This document shows, piece by piece, positions 1 through 10,909 of a stretch of DNA of 64,000 nucleotides (the first letter of the stretch is position 1; each line of letters opens with the position of its first letter). The stretch comes from Kappaphycus alvarezii (Eukaryota; Rhodophyta; Florideophyceae; Gigartinales; Solieriaceae). The stretch is from assembly GCA_002205965.3 (NCBI GenBank), contig NADL03000594.1, positions 3,038,001 through 3,102,000 on the forward strand, given 5' to 3'. A program made the translations under genes and the position numbers. The notes under the pieces are model-generated. The model was given only the letters and a program-made list of their open reading frames with translations. It ran no database searches and was not told where the DNA came from.

Positions 1-22
1 AAGTCTGAGACTACGAAAAGAG

Positions 23-379
23 GTGAAGATCAACCGCTATAGATATACTACAATCCCAGACCGCAGAGGCGTCATCCAGTTATTATGGAAAATAGATCAA
101 AAAGAATTAAAGCAGGATATGTGGCGTTCGGCAGAAGTTCTCTATGTCGAAAAGTACTCTTCTACTTTTTCGGTTGGCTACGGGGTGATACTATATCAAG
201 CAAGTGATGGCTCTGAAGAGGAGGTTCATGAAGTTGAGTTTCTGCAAATTAGACTCCTCAGACGTCGAGCTGATGCTATGGACTATTATGTATGTCAATC
301 ACTGCCGTGGACGTTTAAAACCATTCAAAGTTTTCTACAATTACAGATACCTGCTACAACAACACGAGACCTAGAATAG
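23..379 (+). CDS. unrecognised 118-aa ORF at window edge
   Basis: Open reading frame of 118 codons with no family I recognise. Composition is that of a soluble protein with charged N-terminal and central parts; no signal peptide, membrane segment or metal-binding motif is visible. The reading frame closes at a TAG and the following 1.6 kb has many stops, so this may be the surviving piece of a decayed element rather than a gene. Confidence 0.15.
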   Translation: MKINRYRYTTIPDRRGVIQLLWKIDQKELKQDMWRSAEVLYVEKYSSTFSVGYGVILYQASDGSEEEVHEVEFLQIRLLRRRADAMDYYVCQSLPWTFKTIQSFLQLQIPATTTRDLE

Positions 380-1999
380 GTCTTAGAAGAGGCACGCAAG
401 AAACAGAAAATCATTAGGCCTCACGTTTTGAGTGATGGTAGGTCTACAGATGAAGAACTGAGAAGATAAAGGAATCGTACGCGTCACTAATTCTTCGAAT
501 AGAATCGCTGCAGCATCAGTTGTCTTGGCAGACTACACTTATTAGTGCTTTGGAAACTGGTCCTTCAGTGGGTATAAGACAAATTGATGAGGCAAAAAAT
601 GTTATGAAGACCCTGTACAGGGCGCTTGACTTGAGATGTGAGAAACCAATAAGACAGGATAGTCTCGAACAAAAGGCGAACCCGACCGAATAAGCATTTT
701 CTTGGGACGCCTATATGCAAGGGCACCTCAAGGCAAGGATTGCCAGCTCTTTAGAATAATTCTCTGTCGTGACTCACATGATTCGAAGGATGGTACAATC
801 CCAACATAATGTGCTTTTTCCCGAGTTTCTCCGAGACTCAGTGTCCAACCGAGTCGAGTACTCAATTCTCAGTCACATTTTCGGATTTTGCAACATTATG
901 TGATTGTATCTACATGACATCAAGAGATGATTGGTTGAACATTTTTGTAGAATGTTGGGAACATTCTTTCACGGAAAACGTGAGGATTATTATTCTTTTC
1001 TGTGCGTTGGTGCGAGTGTCGATCCTGAACAAATACCATCCTCCATTTTGGTCCTCAGATCCATCATAGAATTATCCATGAATTCATTGAATTTTGTATT
1101 CCTTTCCTACAAACACATGTTAATGCACTCTTTACAGAGTTGAGTGGACTTGCACATGACAAATTTGCCATCAACATCATCGATGTCGGAGTTTGTGATG
1201 TCATTGCGCCCCGAATTGATTCAATTAACGTAAAAACCACTCTTACAATAGTATATATGGCTCGTGTCAATGAGTGGTAATCACAGTACTGTAATAGGCG
1301 AGTAGCATTTTGATACCGTTGATACCTCAATGAGGCATGCGTGAGAACGCTTTTGGAGTTACACAGCCCCCAAACAATGATTTCCAAAAAAACTTTTTTG
1401 GCTCTTTGTATTGTTTCTCACTAGAAATTTCAATACTGACATGCAAAAAACAGCATTGGTTTAAACTATCAAGGCGGTAATTTTAATGGCATATTTCGAA
1501 ACGTACTACGTTGTGTGCATGCAAACCCTGATCGCTTCTATCACTTGATAGGACCCGGCCACTGTGGTAGCTCAACGAAAGCTTAGCAAATTGCAGTTGA
1601 AGACATGTGAGTGTAATGTGGGGATAAGAGTGACGAATTTGTACGCGCGAGTTTGGTTAACTCGCTGTAGATTATTGCAGGAGAACAAGCTGCGAAGTAT
1701 TTACTTGCGAACGGCTCTGTAGACGACAGGGCCCTTCGTACCTCCGTACATTTGGCTTGAGCATAACATAGGCTCACATCGCCTCCAACTTGTACACTTG
1801 ACATACCTACACAGCTAATTGGTCCTGATTTTCGAAAGGGTGTTCATATTCCTGAGACCAGAGAACTTCCGTAACTTCCGCCGGTTCTTCCCTGCAATAA
1901 GCGAGATCGCATTTGCCACCGCTGCTTCCATTAATCTCCCCTCAAAGTCCCAGAATACAATGGGATAGTCTTGAAGAAGGGACCTATGCGCCATTGGAA
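380..1999. other. no recognisable feature
   Basis: Only short ORFs (up to about 107 codons) on both strands, none with recognisable motifs. No repeat or structural RNA signal was seen. Confidence 0.4.
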
Positions 2000-2330
2000 A
2001 GCACCCTCAACATGGGGAACAGTTCTCTGAATTACTTGTTGAGGTGCTTCTTGTACTACGAATCGATCATTAAGATGGCGCCTATTTGGGTGTAGAGCTT
2101 CTTTCCGAACATCTTTTTCACTACATTACGACCTTGTTCTCTTGCTGAGAGTCCTGGTTTAGAGATTAGCACCCTCAACATGGGGAACAGTTCTCTGAAT
2201 TACTTGTTGAGGTGCTTCTTGTACTCGATCATTAAGATGGCGCCTATTTGGGTGTAGAGCTTCTTTCCGAACATCTTTTTCACTACCATTACGACCTTGT
2301 TCTCTTGCTGAGAGTCCTGGTTTAGAGATT
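2000..2330. repeat. direct tandem duplication, 168 + 163 bp
   Basis: Two adjacent copies (2000-2167 and 2168-2330) both run from agcaccctcaacatgggg to tttagagatt. They differ mainly by a 6-bp deletion (cgaatcgatc versus cgatc context) and a 1-bp insertion in the second copy. Read on the - strand, both copies encode a similar peptide, so a decayed - strand coding sequence probably carried the duplication. Confidence 0.9.
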
Positions 2331-3642
2331 TATGGAGCTCGTACCCAGAAAGAGCCTTCCGGAAGGTGAGAGTCTAGAGATTGATTGGGTGCATCTTCTT
2401 GGTCTCCTCGTTAGCACCGAAGTACCGGCCTTGGAAGAGGTGGCCATCTCGGTCAGGTATCTTCCAAACCACTTCGGAAATGACCCAGTTGGGTTTTTCG
2501 GGCACTCTTCTTGGTTGAACTTATCGCTCAAAAATTCCGTGGGGTTAATTCAGTAGGCCATTTACAGATCCAAACTGCCTGTTGGATCCCTTGAAAAGAA
2601 TAAATTCACGATATTGGCAACGTATTCCGCCCGGGCCTCAAAGAAATTCAAATCGATCGATTCCAACTTCCCCTGTACGAACCAACCGAGGGAAAAGCTT
2701 TACAGTATGTCTTCTATCTCTTCTCCGATAACTCGGGACCTTATTATCTTGATGTTGTCAGGTCGAAAGGAAAGGTTTACGATCTCTTTTTTGCTGATTT
2801 CGGCGTGAAGGTATGAAAGAGAGAAGAAATTGTTGTCAGGAAATCTTCTGTAAGTCGATCCTTCGATAATGAGGGGAAAGGGTTCGATGGACGTTTCCTC
2901 GCCGCCTTACGCATATTTATTCAGGGCGCTGTCCTTCCTCTCGAATTTTCGGCAGTCTGTTCTGTTTACGCCATCCTGGTATTCTACCAAGGGATTTTAG
3001 GAGGCGCCAAAGCCATTTCCCCTCTCTCATACTACCAGGGATGGCTCGAGTCTCTTAGGCTTTGTCAGGCCTGAATCAACCTTATTTCTGGGCGAAGATG
3101 GCACGCAGCGAAGGGAGAGGATCGCACGTCGTTTTTGGTAGCGAGGTATGTTCTTCTTGATTATACTGTTGGAGAGTTCGTTTTTTAACTGTAGACCCGT
3201 TCAGTTTCCAAGTCCAGCATTCGAATTTCAATTTCTTGGACCATGAATTTGACTTTACATTTTTTTATAAGTGGTTTATTGCAACCGCAATATTATTGGC
3301 GGCACCCATAGCTTGTAATTAGTGGTTTTGTATCCAAATAAATAGCATTTTACACTATTTACTATCAATCCAAGACACTCACCAAACCAGTACAAATACC
3401 GGACTACTTTGTCGGTAAAGTAAAGAGGAATAGGCCAACCCACCTCGTTACGATCACTGCTGCTCACAACAGTGGTAGTATCGCAACTAAAGCTGATACA
3501 AGCAAATAATATACATTTTCAATTTTCAACTTTCTCAAAGAGCTCGTACGTGACAGTATTAATTCGTTACTTGTTCGCTATTGAAGGGATCGAAAGAGTA
3601 CAAATTGATTATACCTAAATTCAATGACTGTGGGGTGTTGAG
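2331..3642. other. no recognisable feature
   Basis: Short ORFs only. The - strand of 2.3-2.6 kb reads as a charged peptide without stops for about 70 codons, but no family is recognised. Confidence 0.4.
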
Positions 3643-4082
3643 TGATGGATAAAACGAGAGAAAGGGAGCGAGGGAGCCAGACAGGAGTGAGGGAGAGAGC
3701 GGGAGAGCAGGGGAGAGAGAGGGAAGGGTAGAAAGAGTGAGGGGCCGAGAAGGAGAGATAAGAGAGGAGAAGGTGGTGAGGAACTTTACTCAGTTAGCAG
3801 ATGGAGAGAGACCGGGGCTTATATAGACTTTTAAGGCGGGTCAAATGATGCTCTCTGTTGATCGAAGGAAGTTTCTGGAAGACATGTAGAAGACGGTGAG
3901 TATCCAAATCTAAACTTGCTTGAGCTGATCTAAAGTAGATCAGCTCAAACTTACAGCACTGTGCAATGCATAAACATAACGGTCAAGTTCTAGGTTGAGC
4001 GATAAAGTACAGTAATAGCTGTAAGCCTCTTTGGGAGTTGTCAGCTGTCAGAAAAAGGCAAAGAAGTGAAATTACACTAACA
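3643..4082 (-). mobile_element. solo LTR of the copia element found at 36-42.5 kb
   Basis: This 440-bp block is the reverse complement of the LTRs at 36145-36581 and 42129-42568. It begins TG and ends CA in its own orientation. It is flanked by identical 5-bp sequences, ttgag at 3638-3642 and 4083-4087, so it is a solo LTR left by LTR-LTR recombination. It contains a long purine run (pyrimidine on its sense strand), a TATATAAG-type TATA box and a perfect inverted repeat with 13-bp arms at 3920-3932/3936-3948. Confidence 0.93.
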
Positions 4083-4311
4083 TTGAGCGCACAAAAGGTA
4101 ATCTATGGTTGAACTTCTGTTTGATGCTTCCTGAAAACAGGCCGAGGCATTCAAACAAGTTTTATATAGAAAAAGCAATCAACACTAGCAGAGATAAATT
4201 GTAAGAAAACCGTACTGAATTCAGAGGTATTCTAGAAAAGGCGAACCTAGACGCGACCCTAAAGGTATCAAACTCCAAGGTTCTGAAGGGCCATGTACAC
4301 TGATTAACGAA

Positions 4312-4458
4312 ATTAGATTGGCCTAATCTAATATAGAACGCTTAAAACCTCCCCTTGGCGCTTGAATTATAATAGGCCAACTCAATTTAGAACACAATTT
4401 AGTATAGGGTACATTCGAAATTAAATTGGCCTAACTTAATTCCGCAGGATCACAATTC
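4312..4458 (+). repeat. AATTGGCCTAAT-type palindromic repeats, left end of pogo-like element
   Basis: Related near-palindromes occur at 4312-4332 and 4428-4453, with a weaker one between them. The unit at 4426-4458 is matched in inverted orientation at 6636-6668, sharing CGAAATTAAATT and TTAATTCC blocks. They bracket the pogo-like pseudogene and are the best candidates for its terminal or subterminal inverted repeats. No clear TA duplication could be fixed. Confidence 0.55.
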
Positions 4459-4567
4459 AATTTGGTAACAGCGAAAATTGCTACCCAACTGATTCTTCTG
4501 TTCAGGGGCCAATTTCTGGTCGATTTACTTCGAGATATTTTGCCAGCTTAAACCTATCAGTGAGGAT

Positions 4568-6253
4568 TCCTTACTGAAGCCCTCAACAAGACAAAATCTT
4601 ACTTTCAGTTTCCGTCGCCTCTCCATCCAACGACTTCCCTTCAAAAAATTCCCTGTGTTTGGCCACAATTTGTTGTAGTTCAAATCAAAGCTGCTGTTCT
4701 TCCCAGAGCCCATTTAGATTCAAAGACAAACCGGTGCGTATCGTAGCCTTTGTGGCGTATTGAACTCCGTTTCCATCTCTCTGCCCGTTTACCTCCCGAA
4801 CAACTTCGGACGCCATTTTTAATTAAAATGGCTTCCCTGAGTTCGGCAGCTTCCCACCTCCAACCGTCCAAGTCCCTTTCCTTATACATTCGTACTTGTA
4901 GTCATTCCATTTCCTCCTCCATGCGTCTTTTATTTTTTGAATCACAAACGAGTCCGCCAGTTGGACCAGATGCGTTGCGTTGGGCGGAAACTTTTGAATG
5001 GTTGTCCGAATCTTCTTGAGCTGGACACGAGTTACCTGATCCACCACATGACCCGAACAGTTGTCAATGAGAAGTACGCGACGTGCATTGTGAGGCAGTG
5101 GCTTGATTGCTTTGGGCTCAGAAAGCCATTTTATAAAACTGAACCCATACATCCAACCCTTAGTACTGCCTCTATAGCACACGCCTGGGACATTATAAGG
5201 AACTAGATGTATAGAGTAAGACCGATACGCATTTTTAAAGATGACCATCGGCGTCTCAATGCGGTCATTGTGCCCTCTGGTTAGCCTAAAAATCATGGTT
5301 ATGTGATCTTCTCCGCTCACGACATCCGCATACTTGACTTTAGCTTCTCCCTTGAAACCTAGAGTACGCCCAATAGTCCATATTAAAAACAGAGTGTGTT
5401 TCATCGGCGTTCTAAACATTTTCCTCCCGCAATAAACCACTCTCGAAGCCCCTCTTTAATTCCCCCAAAGAGAACGCAACTCTGCGTTCAAGGTCGAGCT
5501 GCTTCTCCGGGCTTATCATCAGCTTCCCTGTTTGCGCTCGTAGAACAATCCTGTTCGCCTGGAAGAATCTCTGAACCCACCGGACTTTAATCTTGCGCCG
5601 CAGTGGCAGGAATAAAGAAGACCAATCAATCTTGTAGGGACATCCATCCTCGCGGTATGCATTAGGTGTATAGCAACGTTCTGAGGCATACTTGACGAAA
5701 TTTTAACACCGACACTCCGCAAGCGCTCAAACTCCGCACGAAGGTCCATATGTAGGGCAATGGCCTAGGCATACCTCTTTAGTCCCCTCCCCTTGGCAGC
5801 CTTGTACGTCGCCAGCTTCAATCCTCCGCTGGAACTCCCAAGGAAATTCCCCTGAAGACGCCCTGCTTCTTTTAATGCCATTGTCGCATCTTTCTTGCGC
5901 CACCACAGCGTGGCCTTGGCCAAGTTGGTCTTCTCAGAAGCTTTAAAGAGATCCGGGAAATTACTCACAGTCTTTGACGCGATATGCTTCACTCCATTCT
6001 GCGCAACCTCGTCTAACATCCATTTGGTTGCCCAATAGCGCTGACTGATTGTGACAACTTGAACCTTTCTTTTCTTTCTTGATGACTGGGACGACCTCTG
6101 CAGCGGACGCGGATGAAGAAGATGACTGATTCGGCGAAAATGCTTCAGGTTGATTTTGGGAGGCATCAGCTCGAGTCGACTGTCGATCTTGCAAGGCAAT
6201 CGACATTGATCTCCCAAGGGTCCGGTCATTGCAACTGATTCTTTTGCAAACAT
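4568..6253 (-). pseudogene. pogo/CENP-B-like DDE transposase, decayed
   Basis: The family is a DNA-cutting transposase of the Tc1/mariner-pogo-jerky group with an N-terminal helix-turn-helix and a DDE_1 catalytic core. The N-terminal part (6253-5765) has a basic segment and an HTH-like stretch ending LKRYA; after one stop the frame continues into MDLRAEFERLR. The catalytic core is visible as NADETH near 5400 (first Asp, shifted frame), then GEDHITMIFRL, the signature LLIDNCSGH (second Asp) and PPNATHLVQLADS (third Asp) at about 4960-5090. The tail reads on past the stop at 4823 to ALNLNGLWEEQQ-like sequence near 4700 in other frames. Several in-frame stops and at least two frameshifts make it non-functional. 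It lies between the inverted GGCC-centred repeats at 4426-4458 and 6636-6668. Confidence 0.85.
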
Positions 6254-6635
6254 TCACACCTTTCACAGGATTCTGAATAAATCAAGGAATTTCTCGTCCT
6301 GCTCGCCTTGAGAGGCGCAGGGTATTGCTTTGTGAAGTAGACAACGTCGATTTCAAGCCTTTACCTTGGAATCGGTATGTGCTGGCTTCAGTTGAAGGCC
6401 GCTTGGAATCGGGGTACAGCAGTTTCGAGTGTTTGATGTTGTGATATTACCTGGCGAGGTGACAGAACTGTGAGTGTGAAGTAAACGGCCGAGATTTTTG
6501 TTCTTCTTACAGTGTAGTACAGTACAATATGGTGATTTCTGTAGTGTCTGCGATGTTTTCGCCGTTGATACTGCACCTTACAATACAGTAAACGTGTACC
6601 AGGCAAGGTATGGAAAACCCCTGAGGCGTAATGAA

Positions 6636-6668
6636 GGGCAGGAATTAAATTGGCCTAATTTAATTTCG
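6636..6668 (-). repeat. right-hand inverted copy of the pogo-element end repeat
   Basis: Inverted partner of 4426-4458. The core AATTAAATTGGCC is followed by TAATTTAATTTCG, itself almost palindromic. About 380 bp upstream of the first codon of the transposase remnant. Confidence 0.5.
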
Positions 6669-7029
6669 CACCTTATTTAATTCGGAAGGCAGATGTAATT
6701 ACGTTATTCGGTGTAACCACTGTCAGTATTACCTAAAACACTAAACATCATGGAAAAGTTCAATTGGTCCAATTGGCAAGGAGGCATAAAATAATTTCTG
6801 ATTGGTGGGGTCCGAAATGTTTCGAGAACCACTCGAGATAGCCAGGGTGGCTTCATGTCATTGGCTTGGCACAAATTCTTTTGTGCCATATGATATGTGT
6901 TATGATCTTTTATTTTACAATGTTGCTTGGGTACAGTGCAGAAGTTGCACTTATGTATTCTTACTGTGTAAATCCAGGGTAACGGTTACTGGAGGGATAC
7001 CGTCAGGGTATTTGAGGAAATTTATGGGC
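6669..7029. other. no recognisable feature
   Basis: Contains aattggtccaattgg, a local palindrome, and unremarkable short ORFs. Confidence 0.35.
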
Positions 7030-8325
7030 ATAATCGTTACATTACTCCCCCATACGAAGAAAAATCGCCCCGATTCTTGTACCTGTGTAGCAGATCTTGA
7101 CATTTTTGAAGTTCATTTTCTGAAAGCTTTGAATTCTCATGATCTGCATATCCTTTCAATTTAATGAGATATTTTTTCCTTGTTGTTTCTTGTGGCTGAG
7201 GATGGATTCAACTTTGCATTTTTGTACACCTTGAACCTGTCTAGGTGGTGGCGGCGGAATTTTTCGATGAATTCTATCTTCTAAGTACTGTTCAAGAAGA
7301 CCAGCATGGAAAGCATTGTGAATTCCTCTGTAGACCATTGGTTGGGAAAGAAGTAAACGTAAGTAATTCCGTTTATATCATCAGATATTTAGAATCGATC
7401 ACAAAACTTTGGGTTCAGGTTTCGAGATCCATCATCATCTTGTAGAGCTTTTCTTGTGGACAGACATACTTTATCATCAACTTTATAAGTAGAAGGTCTT
7501 CTACTTCTGTTAAAATACGACACCGTTGAGTAATTTAATTTCTTGATTTTTCCCTGGGCTTTTTGCGGTGATTATTGTGTATTTCTGAGGAATTGTGTTG
7601 CGGAAGGGTTGTCTGCGGAGAGGATGTCCAAAGGGATAGTTCTTGGTTGAATTACATCATTGAGGAAGAAAGGAGAGAATTTTGTAGTTACATTAATAGA
7701 TAAATTGTAAGCAACTTTGAAGTCTACCAAACATTTGTCCCAATCCGATTTGTCTAAGCTAACAAGAGACCGAATCATTTCTTCAATTTTTCTGTTCAAT
7801 ATCTCAAATTGGTCATCTTTCTGTGAGTGATACGCTAAAGAGGAGGATATTTTGGTAGTTATAAGGTTGAACAGACTCTTCCAGAACTCATTCATAAAAA
7901 TAGAATCCCCATCACAAATAATTTTCGTCGGAATACCGTGATTTCTGTAGACTTGTTCTTTGAACGACATGGAAATTAAATGAGCATCTATTTTAGTCTT
8001 AGTTATATAATTCGGATCATCTTTGATAATCTGTCAACGACATTTCAGATTTCTTTGTTCCCTTTTCTCAACCATGGAAGTGGTGTAATAAATTCCATCG
8101 TTATGTGTGCCCATTTTGTTTTCGGTGGGTCCAGAGGTTGTAGATGACCTGCAGGTTTCTTATTGTGTGGTTTTTCTCTTTGGCAGTAGCAAGAACAAAT
8201 GTATCGCAGTACATCTGTACGCAGGTATTTTCAGTATTACTGCTGGGGTGTGGTCCAAAGAACTCCACCACAATATGTACAAAACGCGCATCTATTGGCC
8301 CCACACACCCTCCGAAACACGACAA
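7030..8325 (-). pseudogene. Ty3/gypsy integrase core and chromodomain remnant
   Basis: Read right to left: a linker with HLQPLDPPKTKWAH (about 8100-8160), the sequence preceding a gypsy integrase core; then VDRLSKM; then an intact stretch 7970-7572 with HGIPTKIICDGD (catalytic Asp region), FWKSL, SLAYHSQKDDQ and NRKIEEMIRSL (region of the catalytic Glu), ending SPFFLND. After stops, 7338-7156 reads FHAGLLEQY and KIPPPPPRQVQGVQ followed by VESILSHKK and KGYADHEN, the start of a chromodomain. This order is that of a chromovirus-type gypsy Pol C-terminus. Several stops and frameshifts; no LTRs located nearby. Confidence 0.85.
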
Positions 8326-8330
8326 GAGTT

Positions 8331-9525
8331 TCTATCAGAGTTCCCATTTCAGCAATGCTCCCGTGATGAGTTCGAGGTTCTTGGCGCCCCCATCTGCACC
8401 CGAGATTACATACGATAGTTCCTTCTTGCGAAGGTAGCAGCCTGCCGTCGGACCCTCTAGAATCTCTACCTCGTCTGCGGCCTACAAGTAATCTTCCGTA
8501 TGTGCCGCTTTTGTGCCGTCCGCGTGTCTGATTTTACATCCTTTCCGCCGCGTACACCCGCAACATGCTTCAGACGCCGCAACCGCGTTTGACTTGTCGT
8601 AACAGCAATTTCATTAGAAATTAATGACCTTGCCCTCACTGGCTAAACCTGGACCCAAGCGTGCCTCCCGATCAGCTGTGTGGCCAAAGATTCAACTGAT
8701 TCAGCCCCCTCCCCCTTGTAATTTCCACTGCTAGCATCACCAACGCCACCCCGGGCTGCAGACTTTCTGGACTTATCTTTCACGGAAGAATGGCTAGTAG
8801 GCGAACAGCCTTGGCGTTGTGGTCAGAGAGGTTTAGTTGAGCTTCTCGGAAGTCATTTTCGAGGCGTTTCTGGCGAAAGCGGCCTGCAACGACAGGGTAA
8901 AGAAAGCAGAGGGGCTGTTAATGCGCTGAGTGAGATTTTCTAGGTCGAAGAGATCGAGTTCAGCAGTTCTAAAATCTTATCCTACGGCGCAGAAGCGCCT
9001 GAAAGGGGCTCGACATATCGTTGAGGAGAAGGGCGATTCATGCTTCGGTAGAAGCTAATGGAGGGGTTTAAAGGGGCTGCTGACGCTGTATGGATCAAAC
9101 AGCAGCTGGCTGGATAAGGCGTGAGAGGGCCGACAGGCCTATCACCCCTTCGGGAGACACTTTAGTTAACGAAACAGGCGTAAGGACATGCGGTCAGAGC
9201 CGGATACGGATGATGGTTTCATTTGGCAAGCGGCTCGCAGGACTGCGACCTCCATGATTTCGCGGGAAGGGGGTTAGTTCAATGGCTCGCGAGGGTATGA
9301 CAGTGGAGGATGGTGAGTGTTGGGTAGAGCCAAGCGCAATGTGCGCGGTCGCAAGGTTGGGATCCGCGAGCGGAGTGGATGAGACTGTGTGAATTGCACC
9401 ACAGGGTTGTGCGTCGGCTACTAAAGGTAACTGCCCTCGTTACTAGACTTCAGTACAGTACAATGCAGAGTAGCAGCCTCTAAATCTTGGTATCGGCTCT
9501 ACCCAGTTGAAAAATATTTTAATTA
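8331..9525. other. no recognisable feature
   Basis: 1.2 kb without a long ORF. Locally GC-rich around 8.45-8.6 kb. No motif or repeat recognised. Confidence 0.35.
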
Positions 9526-9757
9526 GGGACCGGATCGTGTCTAAACCATCAGATGAGGATCGGACGGTTTGCCGTGAATAACCTCGGAACCGGACCAGAC
9601 ACGGACACTTTATCATGGGACCGGACCGTTCACTGGATCTTGATCGGAAGAGCGTATAGGTTTGTTCTGAGGCTTTAACGGGACCAGACCGGCTGCTGCC
9701 ATGTACTTATGGGACCTGATCGGCTATAACAATATATACATGGGATCAGACCAATTG
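9526..9757. repeat. degenerate 31-bp minisatellite, GGGACCGGACCG core
   Basis: Eight variants of gggaccggaccg occur with their CCGG-like centres near 9530, 9560, 9590, 9621, 9644, 9684, 9715 and 9746. Spacings are 30, 30, 31, 23, 40, 31 and 31 bp, so seven of the eight fit a 30-31-bp period. Only the core is conserved between units. Confidence 0.75.
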
Positions 9758-10536
9758 TAACACTGCTTCTCAAAACCCCGAACCATTTCAACGATGCGGT
9801 CCTCGGACAGACTGCCCGCGGACAGGGCCCATGTCTATTTGAACATTTGGTGGAAGGCGATTTTCATGCGTTTTAGGGGTATGAAGATTTACTCTTTGTT
9901 TACTCAAAGAACACAGTATATCTGCTGTAGCAAGAGCATCCGATCAACAAGGACAAATGCATACCAAGAACCCAAGCATGATGGTAACCATAACACTTCA
10001 CACAGAATAGACAGTTTGAATGGAGTAGCGTACAATGGAGGGCGGGTGGGAGAGAAATATACATGCCGGCGACGGCCCCGGTGCTGTAGGGTGGTCAACC
10101 AAGGCCTTACGTACGGCCCTGGTGATTTCTCAGAACATAGGGAACGCTCGGCTTTTGGCTCGCTACTTCCCGTAGTATCTTCACCAGCGCACACATGAAT
10201 GTGTACACCACGCATAAAGTATATTGTCAATAGCGGTCAGTGTGTCTCAAGAGTGGTGAGGGCAAGCATTAATCTACCACAATAACGCGCCACCGCGCTC
10301 GCGCCGAAACCGCCGTTGCCGGTCCATTGCCTTCAACACTTTGGTGTAAATCCACTACTCAACACCCCTACAACTCATCGAAGCCTAGACCGAGCGTTTT
10401 GGGGGGTTCGACTTTTCCAGAAAGAATGATAAAGACGATGAAATTCACTGGCCGTTGGACTCAGAAAAGCAGCAACTTACGATTAGATACATCAATTACG
10501 GCGGCCAACGGTAACCACACCAGTTACTGTCATTGA
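9758..10536. other. no recognisable feature
   Basis: A 134-codon ORF at 9794-10198 (+) overlaps a 108-codon ORF on the other strand; neither has recognisable motifs, and both look like chance open frames. Confidence 0.35.
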
Positions 10537-10553
10537 GGGTCGCTCCAACAAAA
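10537..10553 (+). repeat. Harbinger left terminal inverted repeat
   Basis: GGGTCGCTCCAACAAAA, preceded by TGA. Partner of 13692-13708 with 15 of 17 positions identical. Confidence 0.88.
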
Positions 10554-10650
10554 TAAATAAGGTATGGAAATAAAATTTAATCCCGGTGGCAGCCATTTAT
10601 TGGCCATACGTTATGTTCCTTGTCGACATTTTATATCGGGGCTTTCATAT

Positions 10651-10737
10651 TTGCGGGACTTGCAGAGCCGATCTCTGCAAGTCCCGCAATCAATTTAAGG
10701 GATGGAATCCAGATCATGCTCTGCGTGATCTGGATTC
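10651..10737. repeat. two adjacent perfect hairpins inside the Harbinger element
   Basis: Hairpin 1: arms ttgcgggacttgcagag (10651-10667) and its exact complement 10673-10689 around a 5-nt loop. Hairpin 2: arms gaatccagatca (10705-10716) and tgatctggattc (10726-10737) around a 9-nt loop. They sit about 100 bp inside the left end, upstream of the SAP-Myb gene. They could be transposase or partner-protein binding sites or a fold in the 5' transcript. Confidence 0.9.
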
Positions 10738-10909
10738 TGTTCTGTAAACGCTTTCGATACAAAGAACAGTTTCGCGCACCAAAGTTCACTTTTACATTTT
10801 CCCCGTTCGCCTCTCCTGCCCGTACCACAGCTCATCTCCGCAACGAAATAATCTCTACTTCCCCTTACATCCATCACAAGCCTACTACCGTTCCTTGTAT
10901 TGCACCATT

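Noticed and set aside
9526-9757. CRISPR-like array (repeated 12-bp core, about 31-bp period)
   Set aside because: The repeats are too short and too variable, the spacing is that of the whole unit, there are no cas genes, and the DNA is eukaryotic.
9794-10230. Overlapping 134- and 108-codon ORFs on both strands
   Set aside because: No motif on either strand and no sign of which is real; GC-rich chance frames.
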